Assembly: GCA_030626405.1 (NCBI GenBank)
Contig: DAOUPA010000012.1
Coordinates: forward strand, 1 to 32,872
From: Planctomicrobium sp.
Lineage (GTDB): Bacteria; Planctomycetota; Planctomycetia; Planctomycetales; Planctomycetaceae
Direction: 5' to 3'
DNA length: 32,872 nucleotides
Shown piece after piece: positions 24,585-32,872 of the stretch. Position numbers and translations under genes: made by a program. How positions within the stretch are numbered: position 1 is the stretch's first letter; each line of letters starts with the position of its first letter. Below the pieces are notes generated by a model. It ran no database searches, was not told where the DNA came from, and saw nothing but the letters and a program-made list of their open reading frames with translations.

Positions 24585-25778
24585 CTATTTCTGCAATAAG
24601 AAATAAGGTTGGCACCAGATGATGTCATCGCCAATGTCTGCTTGTTTTCCAAAATCGACTTGCAGTTCAAGATCCTGTTGCGGCTGTATTGGAATCGGAG
24701 GGACGTTCACAAACGCCTTTTGTTGATGTGAAAGCGAATCTTCCCACGCCACTTTGCCACCGACCACAACTCTCACATCAACAGCCCCGGATTCCTTGAT
24801 GTGATCATCGAAGCCGAGCGACACAATGAAAGCAACTGCATTCACCGGCACTTCGAATATCAGATTCGAGCGACTCCGTACAGCAAAGCCACTTGTGTAG
24901 ACCGATTGACCGCAGACAAGAGTTTGCCGCGACAGGGTTCGATTTGTTTCAAACGATAGCGAATTTCCGAAGAAGTTTTCACTCGTAAACCGAGTCGGCG
25001 AGAGTCGGCTCAAGGGAAGAATACTCGGGTTCCAAAACTCGATGCGTATCAGATCATTCAGTTGAACTTTCAAATGGTTGGAAGAAAATATTTCGACATG
25101 AAACTGTTTTAAGTTTGAATTGTATTGCCACTGTGAAGCAGTCAGGACTGATCCATTTTGAAGAAAGAGTTGTACGAATTTGTCGGCGACTGGAACCTCG
25201 GCAGCGAGTTCAGGATCAAAAGTCATTGATCGTATTTGAGACTGCGGGAATTTCAATTTCCCCAGATCAGTCGAGACTTCGACTTTAGTCTGGTTCAACA
25301 AGACGAGTTCTCCACGGACAACATCACCATTCTTGAGAACCAGCGTATCGTTCCCATCAGTCTCAACAACCGGTTCCTTCAATTCGAATACAGTAGTTTC
25401 AAAAAAGACGTTCCGCACAAACTCCAAGGGAATCGTTAAATTGTCATCACCAATTTTGGCAATGAATGCATCTTCGAACAACGAGATTGCATCGACAGGA
25501 AAAAGGTCCCCGTTCGTCAATTGAACGATCGTTTGCCGTTCAACATATTCTTTCATCTTGCGATCAAACGAAATGGACTTCAGTTCCCCAAGTCGTATCG
25601 ATTGTTCGGCGCCTTGGTGATCGCGAATGGAAAGGGCGTCTCCACTCAATTCGACAAACTCTCCCATACGTCTGATACCATCAAGCATCTGCAGCTTGAT
25701 GTCATCCGCGAAAACAAAATTCCGCCCACCCAGAACAGTGGTTAACAATAATGCCAAAATGACGGTTTTATAAAACAT
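24585..25778 (-). CDS. Secreted protein with four small beta repeats and a C-terminal NPCBM-like domain
   Basis: 397 residues with a signal peptide ending near NFVFAD. Four similar beta-barrel-like segments (about 30-70, 80-125, 140-190, 195-250) share the pattern NG(D/S)-x-(F/V) ... ending L-x-x-(I/V)-x-x-(I/M)-x-F, as in LTNGDLFPVDA, LKNGDVVRGEL and LQNGSVLTASQ. The final ~140 residues resemble NPCBM/NEW2 galactose-binding-like modules: TLVCGQSVYTSGFAVRSRSNLIFEVP, FIVSLGFDD and GGKVAWEDS. A periplasmic or surface glycan-binding role is inferred. Its ATG overlaps the TAA of the upstream gene by one base (TAATG at 25778), so the two are coupled. No catalytic residues seen. Confidence 0.75.
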   Translation of the reverse strand: MFYKTVILALLLTTVLGGRNFVFADDIKLQMLDGIRRMGEFVELSGDALSIRDHQGAEQSIRLGELKSISFDRKMKEYVERQTIVQLTNGDLFPVDAISLFEDAFIAKIGDDNLTIPLEFVRNVFFETTVFELKEPVVETDGNDTLVLKNGDVVRGELVLLNQTKVEVSTDLGKLKFPQSQIRSMTFDPELAAEVPVADKFVQLFLQNGSVLTASQWQYNSNLKQFHVEIFSSNHLKVQLNDLIRIEFWNPSILPLSRLSPTRFTSENFFGNSLSFETNRTLSRQTLVCGQSVYTSGFAVRSRSNLIFEVPVNAVAFIVSLGFDDHIKESGAVDVRVVVGGKVAWEDSLSHQQKAFVNVPPIPIQPQQDLELQVDFGKQADIGDDIIWCQPYFLLQK

Positions 25779-26821
25779 TAGCGTTCAAAAATCGGTACCA
25801 GATCCTTGGGTAACTGCAAGACAATCAGCGCCATTGCCGTTGCGTATTCGTCTCCTGTCACGGAGTCCTTCCAGTGCTTGTCCTCAACCATCGTAAGCAA
25901 TTTGTTACGGTAACGTGAGAAGGCAGCATACCAGGTCGCCCGATCTCCCCGATGCCAGTACGCCTGCACTAAATAGTATTGAGAATAGAAAAAATACTCA
26001 CTCTCGGCTTTCTCGATAATTTCGGGATTGAGATACTCAAACCCTCGCTTGATCACAGGTCCTTCTGTGATCCCTGCAGAGTAAAGGGCGACCAACGCCG
26101 CTGCTGAGCGAGCCACTTTCGACTCCGCCGGATCGAAAAGGCGATATCGAAAACCTCCGTCGGGGTTTTGACATTTTTTGATGTAATCAACAGCGCGGTC
26201 TATCACTTCCTTCGGAACCGCAATGCCTGCATTGCGAGCCGCTCGTAATGCCATCACCTGACAGACTGTGACGGAAATATCCGCCTCGTCCGGAACAGGT
26301 TCGTATCGCCATCCCCCTTGTGGATTCTGCGTTGCGATGATGAGATTGACAGCTCGCTTGAGCGCATCTCTTACGTCTTTTCGATGCGTCATCCCGTAAA
26401 TTTCCGCCAGAAACATTGTCCCGAATCCATGTCCGTACATCGGTCCATGTGTCTTCACTTTTGCGTCGTTCAGATACCCATTCGGATTCGAACACGAGAG
26501 AACGAAGTCAGCGCAACGTACGACCTGCTTGGAATAAGGTCCAGCCTCTGGCACACTCCCAGAACATAGAAACGCCAGTCCACAAAGCGAAGTGACTCCA
26601 ACATCTTGTGAATATTCTTTTGCGGAGCCGAATGAGCCATTCTCGTTCTGTTGGTCGGCAAGCCACTGCAATCCCTCTGCTGTTGCCCGCTCCGTCCGAT
26701 CGTCGATCAGGTTTTCTTGCAAGTAGGGTTGAGCGTGAACTGTTGACGGGAGTTGTGAAATCAGAATGAAGAGTAAGCAAAAGTGTATCGAGAGCAGAAT
26801 CGGCTTGAATTTTTTTTTCAT
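25778..26821 (-). CDS. Secreted squalene-cyclase/prenyltransferase-like alpha/alpha-barrel protein
   Basis: 347 residues with a signal peptide (about 1-30, ending VHAQ). It contains repeated QxxxGSFG / QNPxGGW-type motifs: WLADQQNENGSFG, IATQNPQGGWRYEP and KKCQNPDGGFRYR, the hallmark of prenyltransferase and squalene-oxidase repeats. At 347 residues it is half the length of a true squalene-hopene cyclase, it is secreted, and no DxDD catalytic motif is visible, so terpene cyclisation is unlikely. Such proteins are widespread in planctomycetes with unknown function. It is first in a group with the NPCBM-like gene and is separated from obgE by a hairpin at 26851-26883. Confidence 0.85.
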   Translation of the reverse strand: MKKKFKPILLSIHFCLLFILISQLPSTVHAQPYLQENLIDDRTERATAEGLQWLADQQNENGSFGSAKEYSQDVGVTSLCGLAFLCSGSVPEAGPYSKQVVRCADFVLSCSNPNGYLNDAKVKTHGPMYGHGFGTMFLAEIYGMTHRKDVRDALKRAVNLIIATQNPQGGWRYEPVPDEADISVTVCQVMALRAARNAGIAVPKEVIDRAVDYIKKCQNPDGGFRYRLFDPAESKVARSAAALVALYSAGITEGPVIKRGFEYLNPEIIEKAESEYFFYSQYYLVQAYWHRGDRATWYAAFSRYRNKLLTMVEDKHWKDSVTGDEYATAMALIVLQLPKDLVPIFER

Positions 26822-26850
26822 TCTTCAATCCTAAATTCAAAAGCAAGTCG

Positions 26851-26883
26851 TTTAGCCGCACACTTGAAGTGTACGGCTAAACA
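26851..26883 (-). terminator. Hairpin terminator downstream of obgE
   Basis: A perfect 9-bp inverted repeat (GTTTAGCCG and CGGCTAAAC) encloses a second small stem (ACAC and GTGT). It lies 12 bp beyond the obgE stop and is followed on the minus strand by a short T-rich stretch (CTTTTG). It probably ends obgE transcripts and isolates the downstream operon. Confidence 0.7.
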
Positions 26884-26894
26884 ATCAAGCAAGA

Positions 26895-27902
26895 TCAAAA
26901 CAGATCTGTTCCTTCGATTTCTTGCAACTGTTCGACAATTTGTCGGACCAGTTCAGCGAGTCCTTCGCCTGTCACGGCCGAAATCTGCAAGACATCGCGA
27001 CCAATTTCCTCAGCCAGGAGTTCGGCGCATGCTTCGGCGTCTGGCAGCTCACACTTGGTGACGACAACGATCACTGGTCGGGAATCGAGCGTTTCGTCGT
27101 AAAGGTGAATTTCCTTGCAAATCTGTATGTAATTATCGATGGGGTCCGTCTGGTCCATCGGGGCAGGTTCAACAAGGTGAACGAACAACCGTGTCCGTTG
27201 TACATGCTTCAGAAACTCATGCCCCAACCCGACGCCCTCATGAGCGCCTTCAATCAATCCAGGAATATCGGCGACAACAAATTGGTGGTCGTAGCCGACC
27301 CGAACCATTCCAAGGTTGGGATATTTTGTTGTAAACGGATAAGCAGCAATTTCCGGATTGGCTCTTGAAAGGCGGCTGAGCAGAGTGCTCTTGCCTGCGT
27401 TAGGCTTTCCAATCAACCCGACATCGGCGATGACTTTCAGTTCTAACTGCACTTCGCGACTTTCGCCAAGCGTTCCCTCTTCGAATTGTCTCGGTGCTCG
27501 GTCAGTGGATGTTGCGTAGTGCTTATTTCCGCGACCTCCCCTCCCTCCCTGAGCGATCAGCAGGGTTTCTCCATCTTTCAGCATTTCCTTGATGATGAAC
27601 CCGTGCTCAATGTCTTTCACGACGGTTCCAGGGGAGACGAGAATATAAACGTCGTCGCCACCTCGTCCGGACATCAGTTTCCCTTCGCCTGGACGCCCTT
27701 TCCCGGCTTTCCAGTGACGATGGCCGACAATGTTTGCCAAACTGCCAACATTTGCGTCGACTTGAATGATGACACTCCCGCCATCGCCGCCGTCACCACC
27801 ATCTGGCCCACCGCGAGGAACATGCGCCTCTCGTCGGAAACTGAGGCAGCCATTTCCCCCATCTCCAGCCTGGCAAAGAATTTCAACGCGATCGACGAAC
27901 AT
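26895..27902 (-). CDS. obgE: GTPase ObgE/CgtA
   Basis: 335 residues from ATG 27902, chosen because the canonical Obg start MFVDRVEI lies there; a frame open to 28001 adds a non-conserved leader. The glycine-rich Obg fold (about 2-158: GDGGNGCLSFRREA, GGPDGGDGGDGG, GGRGGRGN) is followed by the G domain: G1 GKPNAGKST, switch TTKYPNLG, G3 DIPGLIEGA, G4 TKCE in place of the common NKxD, and G5 ISAVTGEG. The C-terminal OCT domain is absent, as in many Obg proteins. It acts in the cytoplasm in 50S ribosome assembly and stress control. It is transcribed on its own, divergent from the TPR gene. Confidence 0.96.
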   Translation of the reverse strand: MFVDRVEILCQAGDGGNGCLSFRREAHVPRGGPDGGDGGDGGSVIIQVDANVGSLANIVGHRHWKAGKGRPGEGKLMSGRGGDDVYILVSPGTVVKDIEHGFIIKEMLKDGETLLIAQGGRGGRGNKHYATSTDRAPRQFEEGTLGESREVQLELKVIADVGLIGKPNAGKSTLLSRLSRANPEIAAYPFTTKYPNLGMVRVGYDHQFVVADIPGLIEGAHEGVGLGHEFLKHVQRTRLFVHLVEPAPMDQTDPIDNYIQICKEIHLYDETLDSRPVIVVVTKCELPDAEACAELLAEEIGRDVLQISAVTGEGLAELVRQIVEQLQEIEGTDLF

Positions 27903-28230
27903 TTCAGGGAGGTGCCGCTTTAAAGGGATTTTCGAGACCAGATGACAAAACATCCGTTGATGGAACAACTTACGACCGCTCAGTGTACACGATTCAACCA
28001 AAGATGCGAGAAACTTGTTCCCACACTCAATGAGCGACCAGATCGAACGCCTCAGACTGGGGTTGCTGTAAAATAATGCATTCGATACGACGTTGACTAA
28101 ATGCCTCCGTTTGAAACGACTTCGGCGAAGGTAGTAGTGTCTTTACTGGCATTCACAACATGTATTCGCAAGCGACAATTGAAACATGTCCAGCGAACAA
28201 ACTTTGAAATTTCCTCAGGGAGGAATCAGG
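27903..28230. promoter_or_regulatory. Divergent promoter region between obgE and the TPR gene
   Basis: About 330 bp that must hold both start regions. No pair of -35 and -10 boxes with good spacing stands out on either strand; a TAAAAT at about 28068 and a TTGACT at about 28093 are isolated matches. Nothing else seen. Confidence 0.35.
28217..28224 (+). promoter_or_regulatory. Shine-Dalgarno deciding the TPR gene start
   Basis: AGGGAGGA lies six bases before the ATG at 28231, favouring that start over an in-frame ATG at 28186. Confidence 0.7.
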
Positions 28231-29670
28231 ATGTTTCAGAAATATAGAGGGGCGATTCTATTCGTTGCTATCGTTGGACTGAGCGGATCATTGTCAGATT
28301 CATTGGTCGCACAGGATGACAACGCAAACCTTGAAGCGTTGAAAGAGCAGGCGGATGTCGCCTATCGGCAACGAAATTTTCCCAAAACGATCGAGCTTTC
28401 GAATCAAGTTCTCAAGACTGCTGCCAAAGACCATGTCGCACTGTATTTACGAGGCAGCGCACGGGTCGAAATGGGGATCGTCACAGGCAACGCCGAGTTT
28501 GTCAGGCAAGGCATCGCCGACGCTCGTGAGGCAATTCGGAACGAAGGGAAAGGGAAAGCCGAGTATTACCTGCCGTACGTCTACGGGATGAGTAATCTCG
28601 CAGACCTGGAAGGGAAGATCAACCACGCGAAAACCGCACAAACTGTCGTCGAGTCCGTCTTGGGACGCGACGATCTCACAAAAGTACAGCGTGCCAACTT
28701 ACACTATCAACGTGCTCAAGCTGACATGCGACTCAAAGATGTCGCCGCAACCGAAACAGATCTGAATAAAGCAATCGAGCTTGATCCTACGCACCTTGCT
28801 GCACACATGGCGAAGGCAGAACTTGCCGCGACCTCGAAAACTCCGGAAGAAGCCGTCGCGGCGTTCTCAACAGTCGTCCAAACGTTTCCCAAGAATCCGG
28901 TTGCCTACAACAACCGAGGAATGTTTTTCCAATCGCAAGGCAAAACAACGGAAGCAATCGCGGACTTTGCACAAGCGATCAAGTTGGATGGCCGGTTCAT
29001 TCCAGCTTACATCAATCGAGGCTTTGCATTCCTTGAAGCTGGTGACGCAGCAAAAGCCGAACTGGCATTGTCTGAAGCACTCAAAGTCGACCCGAACCAA
29101 CTCGGTGCGCAAAGCCTGCGGGCAACGGCACGTTTGAATCAAAACAAAGTTGATGAAGCTCTCGCCGACTACAAACAAGTTGCTGAAAAAGCTCCGCAAA
29201 ATCCAATGTCGTTTGCGGATCTCGGTTTCGCGCAGTTCTTCTCAGGAGACTTCGCCGGATCGTTCAAGTCGTTCGACAAGGCACTCACAATGCAAAAAGA
29301 AATGCGGTTCCTTCTGCCATGGAAGCTTGCGAGTGCGATACGTACCGGGACGTACAAGCAGGCAGATTACCAGGAAGTCCTGGCGAAGCCAGAAGGTTCC
29401 CGTGACTGGATCGATTCATTGGTTCTGTTTCAACTCGGTCAGGTCGATGCAGCAACGTTGCTGAAATCTGTCCATCCAGACAACAAAGATGCTCGGTCCG
29501 CTCAATTCTGTGAAGGCTACTACTTCATCGGTATGGAGCTACTACGACGAAATCGTCAGAAAGATGCCATCGGATACTGGCAACAGGCGACACGCTCAAA
29601 GCTTCCGAAGCTCTCCGCATACCGCGGCGCTGTCTTCGCTCTGAAAAACTCAGGCGTCGAAATTCGGTAG
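28231..29670 (+). CDS. Secreted tetratricopeptide-repeat protein
   Basis: 479 residues from ATG 28231, set by a strong Shine-Dalgarno. A signal peptide (about 1-28, ending LVAQ) is followed by multiple TPR units, for example ALKEQADVAYRQRNFPKTIELSNQVL, AVAYNNRGMFFQSQ-type repeats, FIPAYINRGFAFLEAGDAAKAE and DEALADYKQVAEKAP. Residues after about 370 are less regular. TPR proteins mediate protein-protein contacts; the partner is not evident. It is transcribed alone: divergent from obgE upstream and closed by a strong hairpin at 29700-29737. Confidence 0.88.
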   Translation: MFQKYRGAILFVAIVGLSGSLSDSLVAQDDNANLEALKEQADVAYRQRNFPKTIELSNQVLKTAAKDHVALYLRGSARVEMGIVTGNAEFVRQGIADAREAIRNEGKGKAEYYLPYVYGMSNLADLEGKINHAKTAQTVVESVLGRDDLTKVQRANLHYQRAQADMRLKDVAATETDLNKAIELDPTHLAAHMAKAELAATSKTPEEAVAAFSTVVQTFPKNPVAYNNRGMFFQSQGKTTEAIADFAQAIKLDGRFIPAYINRGFAFLEAGDAAKAELALSEALKVDPNQLGAQSLRATARLNQNKVDEALADYKQVAEKAPQNPMSFADLGFAQFFSGDFAGSFKSFDKALTMQKEMRFLLPWKLASAIRTGTYKQADYQEVLAKPEGSRDWIDSLVLFQLGQVDAATLLKSVHPDNKDARSAQFCEGYYFIGMELLRRNRQKDAIGYWQQATRSKLPKLSAYRGAVFALKNSGVEIR

Positions 29671-29699
29671 CACGTTCAAATGAGATTCCACAAGAAGCA

Positions 29700-29737
29700 A
29701 GAACAGCCAGCATTCTTTTTTCAATGCTGGCTGTTCT
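29700..29737 (+). terminator. Strong hairpin terminator after the TPR gene
   Basis: Perfect 15-bp arms (AGAACAGCCAGCATT and AATGCTGGCTGTTCT) with an eight-base loop CTTTTTTC, beginning 29 bp after the TPR stop. No long U-run follows, so it may instead be a bidirectional or stabilising hairpin. It also argues against translation starting at 29680 for the next gene. Confidence 0.75.
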
Positions 29738-29835
29738 CATTCGCGGGGAGATTTCATGCTCCCGCTGGTCAGTTTGCTGATCTGGTGTTTATGATTGAGG
29801 GGACCGTTGAACGTGTTTACCTTCTCAAATTATCT

Positions 29836-32202
29836 ATGTCTCGTAAGCAAATGAGTATTCCAACTTCTTCCCAACTCGTTTCTTTCGGATTGCTGTGGGC
29901 AGCGACCGTTGGCATCTTGCCGGAACATCGCGCTTGCGGTGATGACCTCAATTACAATCGGGACATTCGCCCGATCTTGTCGGACAAATGTTTCTATTGC
30001 CATGGACCGGATGAAGAGGATCGTCAGGCAGATTTACGGCTTGATGTTGAAGAGTCTGCGAAGGACTCTGCCATCGTCTCGGGCAATCCAGATGAAAGTG
30101 AACTCATCGCCCGTATTCTTGATGGCGACCCTGAACTACATATGCCTCCTTTTGATTCCGGAAAGAAGCTAACCAAAGATGAAATTGAGAAGCTGACATC
30201 TTGGATTCGGCAGGGCGCAGTGTACCAACCCTTCTGGGCTTATGTCCCACCGAAAAAGTCGAACGTTGCAAATCAGAACGAGAACGCATCAGCCCATACA
30301 GTCATTGATCATCACATCAGCGAGCGACTCAAGCAGCAGCAACTCAAGCCCTCTCCGCCCGCTGATCCGGTGACTCTCATCCGTCGACTCTATTTCGATA
30401 TAGTCGGACTTCCACCTTCTCCAGAAGCTGTTGATACATTCGTCGCCGACCATTCCGCTGGCGCCTATGAAGCACTGGTGGACGAACTCCTGGCGTCCGA
30501 TCACTTCGGCGAACGCATGGCGATCTACTGGCTCGATCTTGTTCGCTACGCGGATACGGTCGGCTACCACGGCGATCAGGACCACAGTATCTCCCCCTAT
30601 CGAGACTGGGTCATCGACGCCTTTAATGACAATATATCCTTCGATCAGATGACGCGCGAGCAACTGGCAGGCGACCTCCTTCCGGAATCGACAATCGATC
30701 AGAAAATCGCGACCGGCTACAACCGACTGCTGCAAACTTCGCACGAAGGGGGCGTTCAGGTCAAAGAGTATCTCTCCATTTATGCTGCCGACCGCGTGCG
30801 GAATATCAGTTCAGTCTGGATGGGCGCGACGATGGCCTGCTGCCAGTGTCACAACCATAAGTTTGATCCTTATACAATGAAGGACTTCTATTCACTCGCA
30901 GCATTCTTTGCCGATGTCGACGAAGCGCAGCACTTCAAACTCGGCAACAACGATCTACCGACGCATCGACCTCCTGAACTTGACGTCCTGACGAAACGGC
31001 AACGTAAGCGACTCGTAGAAATCGAGGAACTTTTAAAGCAAATCGACGAAGGTGAAACCAAGAGTCGAGGTGCCCTGGAAGCAGAAAAGAAAAACATTGA
31101 AGCGAGCGCCCGACCAACAATGGTCACCGTTTCCATCGCTCCGCGAGAGATGAGAGTCCTCCCACGCGGCAACTGGCTCGACGACAGCGGACCGGTCGTC
31201 GTTTCTGCCGTTCCGGAGTTCCTTGGTGAGATTGGTGGGAACGAACGAGCAACGCGTCTCGACCTCGCGAACTGGTTGACCGACTCTGAAAATGGAGTCG
31301 GCGGATTGACCGCTCGAGTGCAAGTCAACCGGTTCTGGTATCTGCTTTTCGGCACTGGACTTTCGCGTTCCCTCGACGACTTCGGAGGGCAGGGAGAACC
31401 GCCAACTCATCCTGAACTGCTCGATCACCTGACAGTTGAATTCATCGAGAGTGGCTGGAACATCAAAAGTCTAATGAAAGAAATTCTGCTCAGCGAAACC
31501 TACAAGCAGTCCTCCGCGACCACAGTTCACCTCCTCGAAGTGGACCCATACAATCAACTCTTCGCCCGTCAGGGAAGCTATCGACTACCAGCGGAGGTCA
31601 TTCGCGACAACGCTTTAATGATCGCAGGACTTCTTCACGATGAATACGGAGGAGCCAGTATTCGACCGTACCAGCCTGGCGGATACTACCGACACCTGAA
31701 TTTTCCGAAACGAGAGTACACTTCAGATAAAGATGCACAACAATATCGACGTGGCGTGTACATTCACTGGCAGCGACAGTTCCTGCACCCCATGTTGAAA
31801 GCCTTTGACGCCCCCAGCCGCGAAGAATGTACGGCCCAGCGTCCGCGTTCGAACACTCCCCTGGCGGCACTGGTCCTCTTGAACGACCCTTCATTTGTCG
31901 AAGCAGCAAGAAGTTTTGCCGAACAAATCCTGCTCCACGGTGGCGCAACAGACCAGGATCGACTGACCTTCGCATTTCGAAAAGCAGTTTCTCGTGCCCC
32001 GGATGATGTCGAACTCAAAGTGGTGCTAGGTCTCTTAAACGACAACCGAAAGCACTACAAAGAACAATCAGCGGCAGCCGACGAAATCCTCGGTGTCGGT
32101 CTCGACGAAGTCGAAGAAAACCTCAACCGCCCAGAACTCGCCGCTTGGACGGCCGTTGCGCGAGTGATTCTGAACTTGAATGAAACGATTAGCCGGAACT
32201 GA
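29836..32202 (+). CDS. Planctomycete cytochrome C (PSCyt1) / DUF1549 / DUF1553 protein
   Basis: 788 residues from ATG 29836 (ATG 29851 also possible); an upstream in-frame ATG at 29680 would run through the hairpin and is rejected. After a signal-type segment ending RACGDD comes PSCyt1 (NYNRDIRPILSDKCFYCHG, haem motif C52-F-Y-C-H56, MPP at about 98-100). DUF1549/PSCyt2 follows (LIRRLYFDIVGLPP, ERMAIYWLDLVRYAD, and a C-C-Q-C-H-N-H-K-FDPY motif at 335-342). DUF1553/PSD1 is next (RLDLANWLTD, VNRFWYLLFG, SGWNIKSLMKEILLSETYKQS, and RPRSNTPLAALVLLNDPSFVEAA). The family is abundant in planctomycetes, secreted, function not established, usually paired with a DUF1501 gene. No DUF1501 gene follows within the window; the next gene is convergent. 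Confidence 0.93.
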   Translation: MSRKQMSIPTSSQLVSFGLLWAATVGILPEHRACGDDLNYNRDIRPILSDKCFYCHGPDEEDRQADLRLDVEESAKDSAIVSGNPDESELIARILDGDPELHMPPFDSGKKLTKDEIEKLTSWIRQGAVYQPFWAYVPPKKSNVANQNENASAHTVIDHHISERLKQQQLKPSPPADPVTLIRRLYFDIVGLPPSPEAVDTFVADHSAGAYEALVDELLASDHFGERMAIYWLDLVRYADTVGYHGDQDHSISPYRDWVIDAFNDNISFDQMTREQLAGDLLPESTIDQKIATGYNRLLQTSHEGGVQVKEYLSIYAADRVRNISSVWMGATMACCQCHNHKFDPYTMKDFYSLAAFFADVDEAQHFKLGNNDLPTHRPPELDVLTKRQRKRLVEIEELLKQIDEGETKSRGALEAEKKNIEASARPTMVTVSIAPREMRVLPRGNWLDDSGPVVVSAVPEFLGEIGGNERATRLDLANWLTDSENGVGGLTARVQVNRFWYLLFGTGLSRSLDDFGGQGEPPTHPELLDHLTVEFIESGWNIKSLMKEILLSETYKQSSATTVHLLEVDPYNQLFARQGSYRLPAEVIRDNALMIAGLLHDEYGGASIRPYQPGGYYRHLNFPKREYTSDKDAQQYRRGVYIHWQRQFLHPMLKAFDAPSREECTAQRPRSNTPLAALVLLNDPSFVEAARSFAEQILLHGGATDQDRLTFAFRKAVSRAPDDVELKVVLGLLNDNRKHYKEQSAAADEILGVGLDEVEENLNRPELAAWTAVARVILNLNETISRN

Positions 32203-32250
32203 GCAAATTATAGTTGGCTTCTATTCCAGGAAGTGGAACTCTGAATTGTC

Positions 32251-32872
32251 TCACTCAATTCCTAGCAACTCGTCACTCTCTTCGCGGCAGAGATATCTTT
32301 TCCCTGCTGCGATGTTCGTGTAGGTCTTCAGTTCTGTTTTATTCCAGTGGACAATCAGCTTTTCAATGGTTTCATGATCTCCAACGCCAAAGGTGAGTGA
32401 CTTCTCGTTGGCAACTTGAAAACCGTTCCCGCTGGTTAATTGCTGAGTCCAGGATTCGTTGCCGATTTTGATGGTGACCACCGTTCCGATCGCGTCTCTT
32501 TCGCCGCGTGTGGCGATCAACTTGAATTTTACATAGTTTCCAGCATCTGAAGTTTCATTCTGGAACAATGAAAATGGTTGGTCGAGATGTGTGATGCAGA
32601 AGTCGGTTCGCCCATCTCGATTCCAATCGAGCGTTGCGACCGCCCGACCGAGAGCTGATTTCTCGAAGCCGCTTCCAGTTGAGGAACTTCGCGCGAGTTC
32701 CAGACGCCCCCCTCCGGTATTCAAATAGAACTGCGGTCGCATGAGGTCAGGTTCGCCGGTGACGGATGTTCTGTCCACATGCCCATTTGCAACGACGAGA
32801 TCAATGTCACCATCGAAATCGGCATCGAGGAACTGCGTTCCAAAGCCGAGCATTTGCATGCTGCCAGACTTC
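32251..32872 (-). CDS. FG-GAP/VCBS and ASPIC/UnbV protein (partial, enters from right edge)
   Basis: The frame is open to the window edge, so the true start lies beyond it; 207 codons are visible. FG-GAP-like calcium motifs are seen (LDADFDGDIDLVVANGH, LDWNRDGRTDFCITH). An ASPIC/UnbV domain closes the protein (SLTFGVGDHETIEKLIVHWNKTELKTY then NIAAGKRYLCRE). Such proteins are secreted or surface-located beta propellers, common in planctomycetes, often with TPR partners. Function unknown. It converges on the DUF1549/1553 gene with a 48-bp gap in which no clear terminator is seen. Confidence 0.88.
   Translation of the reverse strand, partial: KSGSMQMLGFGTQFLDADFDGDIDLVVANGHVDRTSVTGEPDLMRPQFYLNTGGGRLELARSSSTGSGFEKSALGRAVATLDWNRDGRTDFCITHLDQPFSLFQNETSDAGNYVKFKLIATRGERDAIGTVVTIKIGNESWTQQLTSGNGFQVANEKSLTFGVGDHETIEKLIVHWNKTELKTYTNIAAGKRYLCREESDELLGIE

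Noticed and set aside
25778-26821. Squalene-hopene cyclase annotation for the alpha/alpha-barrel protein
   Set aside because: Half the expected length, secreted, and no DxDD catalytic motif seen; only the repeat family is supported.
27903-28001. Extended N-terminus of ObgE from 28001
   Set aside because: The Obg fold begins exactly at MFVDRVEI (27902); the leader has no conserved features.
29680-29835. Extended N-terminus for the PSCyt1 protein from ATG 29680
   Set aside because: It would be translated through the 29700-29737 hairpin and gives no signal peptide of the usual kind; the starts at 29836 or 29851 fit the family.

Overview
The window reads as a chromosomal segment of a planctomycete (phylum Planctomycetota). 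The marker families are a DUF1559 prepilin-like protein with the H-X9-DG motif, a planctomycete cytochrome C / DUF1549 / DUF1553 protein, an ECF sigma factor coupled to a FecR-type regulator, an ASPIC/UnbV protein and several Cys-type sulfatases. Most genes have moderate GC. Genus cannot be set from sequence reading alone. No rRNA, tRNA or CRISPR array was seen.

Left block (about 1-11861, all minus strand). Nine closely packed genes run from an ECF sigma factor (11861) to a sulfatase that leaves the window at position 1. In transcription order they encode: ECF sigma; FecR-like membrane regulator; DUF1559 pseudopilin; an unrecognised protein of three 76-residue repeats; a lipoprotein with a formylglycine-generating-enzyme (FGE) fold but no catalytic cysteines; a 1112-residue beta-propeller / two-CxxCH / ankyrin protein; a PQQ-type beta-propeller protein; a 60-residue secreted peptide built from a signal peptide and the last 36 residues of an FGE-like domain; and a sulfatase that continues in frame into a second sulfatase domain. 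Short gaps and three start/stop overlaps suggest one long, self-regulated operon for an envelope-located sulfated-polysaccharide or redox function.

Middle block (about 12153-20866). A remnant of an IS3-like transposase start lies upstream of two plus-strand composite sulfatases. One is sulfatase plus alpha/beta-hydrolase esterase, in visibly GC-rich DNA. The other is sulfatase plus FAD-dependent oxidoreductase plus a calcium-binding-type motif plus a carbohydrate-binding-like domain. Convergent to them is a minus-strand thiol-redox pair: a secreted double thioredoxin-fold protein with CPHC, and a CcdA/DsbD-like membrane protein with a Pro/Asp-rich N-terminal extension.

Right block (about 21329-32872). 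A minus-strand group encodes a squalene-cyclase-like alpha/alpha-barrel protein, an NPCBM-like protein with small beta repeats, an SLBB-domain transmembrane protein, and an actin/MreB-like ATPase whose start overlaps the SLBB stop. The obgE GTPase gene lies upstream, separated by a hairpin. A plus-strand TPR protein ends in a strong hairpin terminator and is followed by the PSCyt1/DUF1549/DUF1553 protein. An ASPIC/UnbV protein enters from the right edge.

The strongest candidates for something undescribed are the ECF-controlled sulfatase/FGE-like/cytochrome operon, the clustering of three different sulfatase fusions, and the actin-like/SLBB pair.
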